Source: Acidimicrobiia bacterium (GTDB lineage: Bacteria > Actinomycetota > Acidimicrobiia > Acidimicrobiales > Poriferisodalaceae). Taken from it: 5,830 nt of DNA. The notes under the pieces are model-generated. The model searched no databases, was not told the DNA's origin, and saw nothing but the letters and a program-made list of their open reading frames with translations. Positions 5,691 through 5,830 of this stretch are shown one piece after another. The translations under genes and the position numbers were made by a program. Positions within the stretch are counted from its first letter, which is position 1. Every line of letters starts with the position of its first letter. The stretch spans positions 1-5,830 of the forward strand of contig JALSTE010000006.1 in the NCBI GenBank assembly GCA_026983855.1, read 5' to 3'.

Positions 5691-5830
5691 ATGAACTGCC
5701 CGCTGTGTGAGAATCCCTCCCTGGTCGAGGTGGTGGGCATGGACTCCGTCCCGGTGTTCTGCAACGTCCTGTACGGGACGGCGACCGAGGCCCGGGCGGC
5801 CACCCGCGGGAGCATCGACCTGAGGTTCTG
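5691..5830 (+). CDS. Probable class I SAM-dependent methyltransferase, N-terminal zinc-binding part (3' end outside window)
   Basis: The frame is open from ATG 5691 to the right edge: 46 full codons plus TG, so a Cys or Trp comes next if the frame continues as sense. It begins M-N-C-P-L-C-E-N, a C-x2-C knuckle, followed by V-P-V-F-C-N-V-L-Y, then E-A-R-A-A-T-R-G and I-D-L-R-F. From memory, this C-x2-C, P-V-x-C-N-x-L, E-A-R, R-G-x-I-x-L-x-F-C order is typical of the N-terminal zinc-binding module of some class I SAM-dependent methyltransferases, including relatives of sugar C-methyltransferases. The SAM-binding domain itself is not in the window, so activity and substrate cannot be judged. Other zinc-ribbon proteins remain possible. 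It is separated from the large gene by hairpins, so it is probably a new transcription unit. Confidence 0.65.
   Translation, partial: MNCPLCENPSLVEVVGMDSVPVFCNVLYGTATEARAATRGSIDLRF

Noticed and set aside
5363..5815. A 150-residue reverse-strand frame over the 3' end of the large gene and the second intergenic region
   Set aside because: It crosses the strong hairpin and both neighbouring genes, has no recognisable motif, and conflicts with the methyltransferase-like start at 5691.

Overview
The window is GC-rich (roughly two thirds G+C by eye), with strong G/C bias at third codon positions. Its proteins carry repeats of the form G-Y-W-L-V-A-x-D-G-G-[IV]-F-x-F-G-D-A. I associate this combination with Actinobacteria, most likely the Acidimicrobiia; that placement is inference from repeat style and composition, not from a marker gene. 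All genes are on the + strand.

Layout: (1) the 3' part of a large modular extracellular-type protein, open from the left edge to 1954; (2) a 225-bp gap holding a clear promoter (TTGACA ... TAAGTT) overlapped by a perfect 10-bp inverted repeat; (3) a complete 1100-residue secreted paralogue, best started at GTG 2180 and ending at 5482, with signal peptide, N-terminal DUF1349/concanavalin-like domain, two Ig/FN3-like domains, a second concanavalin-like domain, a chitobiase C-terminal-like domain, a PKD-like domain and a six-repeat GYW array; (4) a 208-bp gap with a 17-bp perfect GC-rich hairpin (probable terminator) and a second 9-bp hairpin; (5) the first 46 codons of a probable class I SAM-dependent methyltransferase with an N-terminal zinc-binding motif, cut by the right edge.

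The two large genes are tandem paralogues: bases 2-1951 align with 3557-5479 across the whole shared architecture. Their six GYW repeats have exactly the same start-to-start spacing (42, 44, 42, 47, 47 residues) in both copies. This suggests a fixed fold, possibly a propeller-like or solenoid domain, and not a freely expanding repeat. Neither visible protein shows a catalytic domain, a sortase motif or a C-terminal membrane anchor. A secreted or surface-associated binding or adhesion role fits, but the function is unknown.

I found no RNA genes, CRISPR array, insertion sequence or recognisable defence system. The points most worth a second look are the co-linear repeat arrays and the inverted repeat over the promoter of the second gene.
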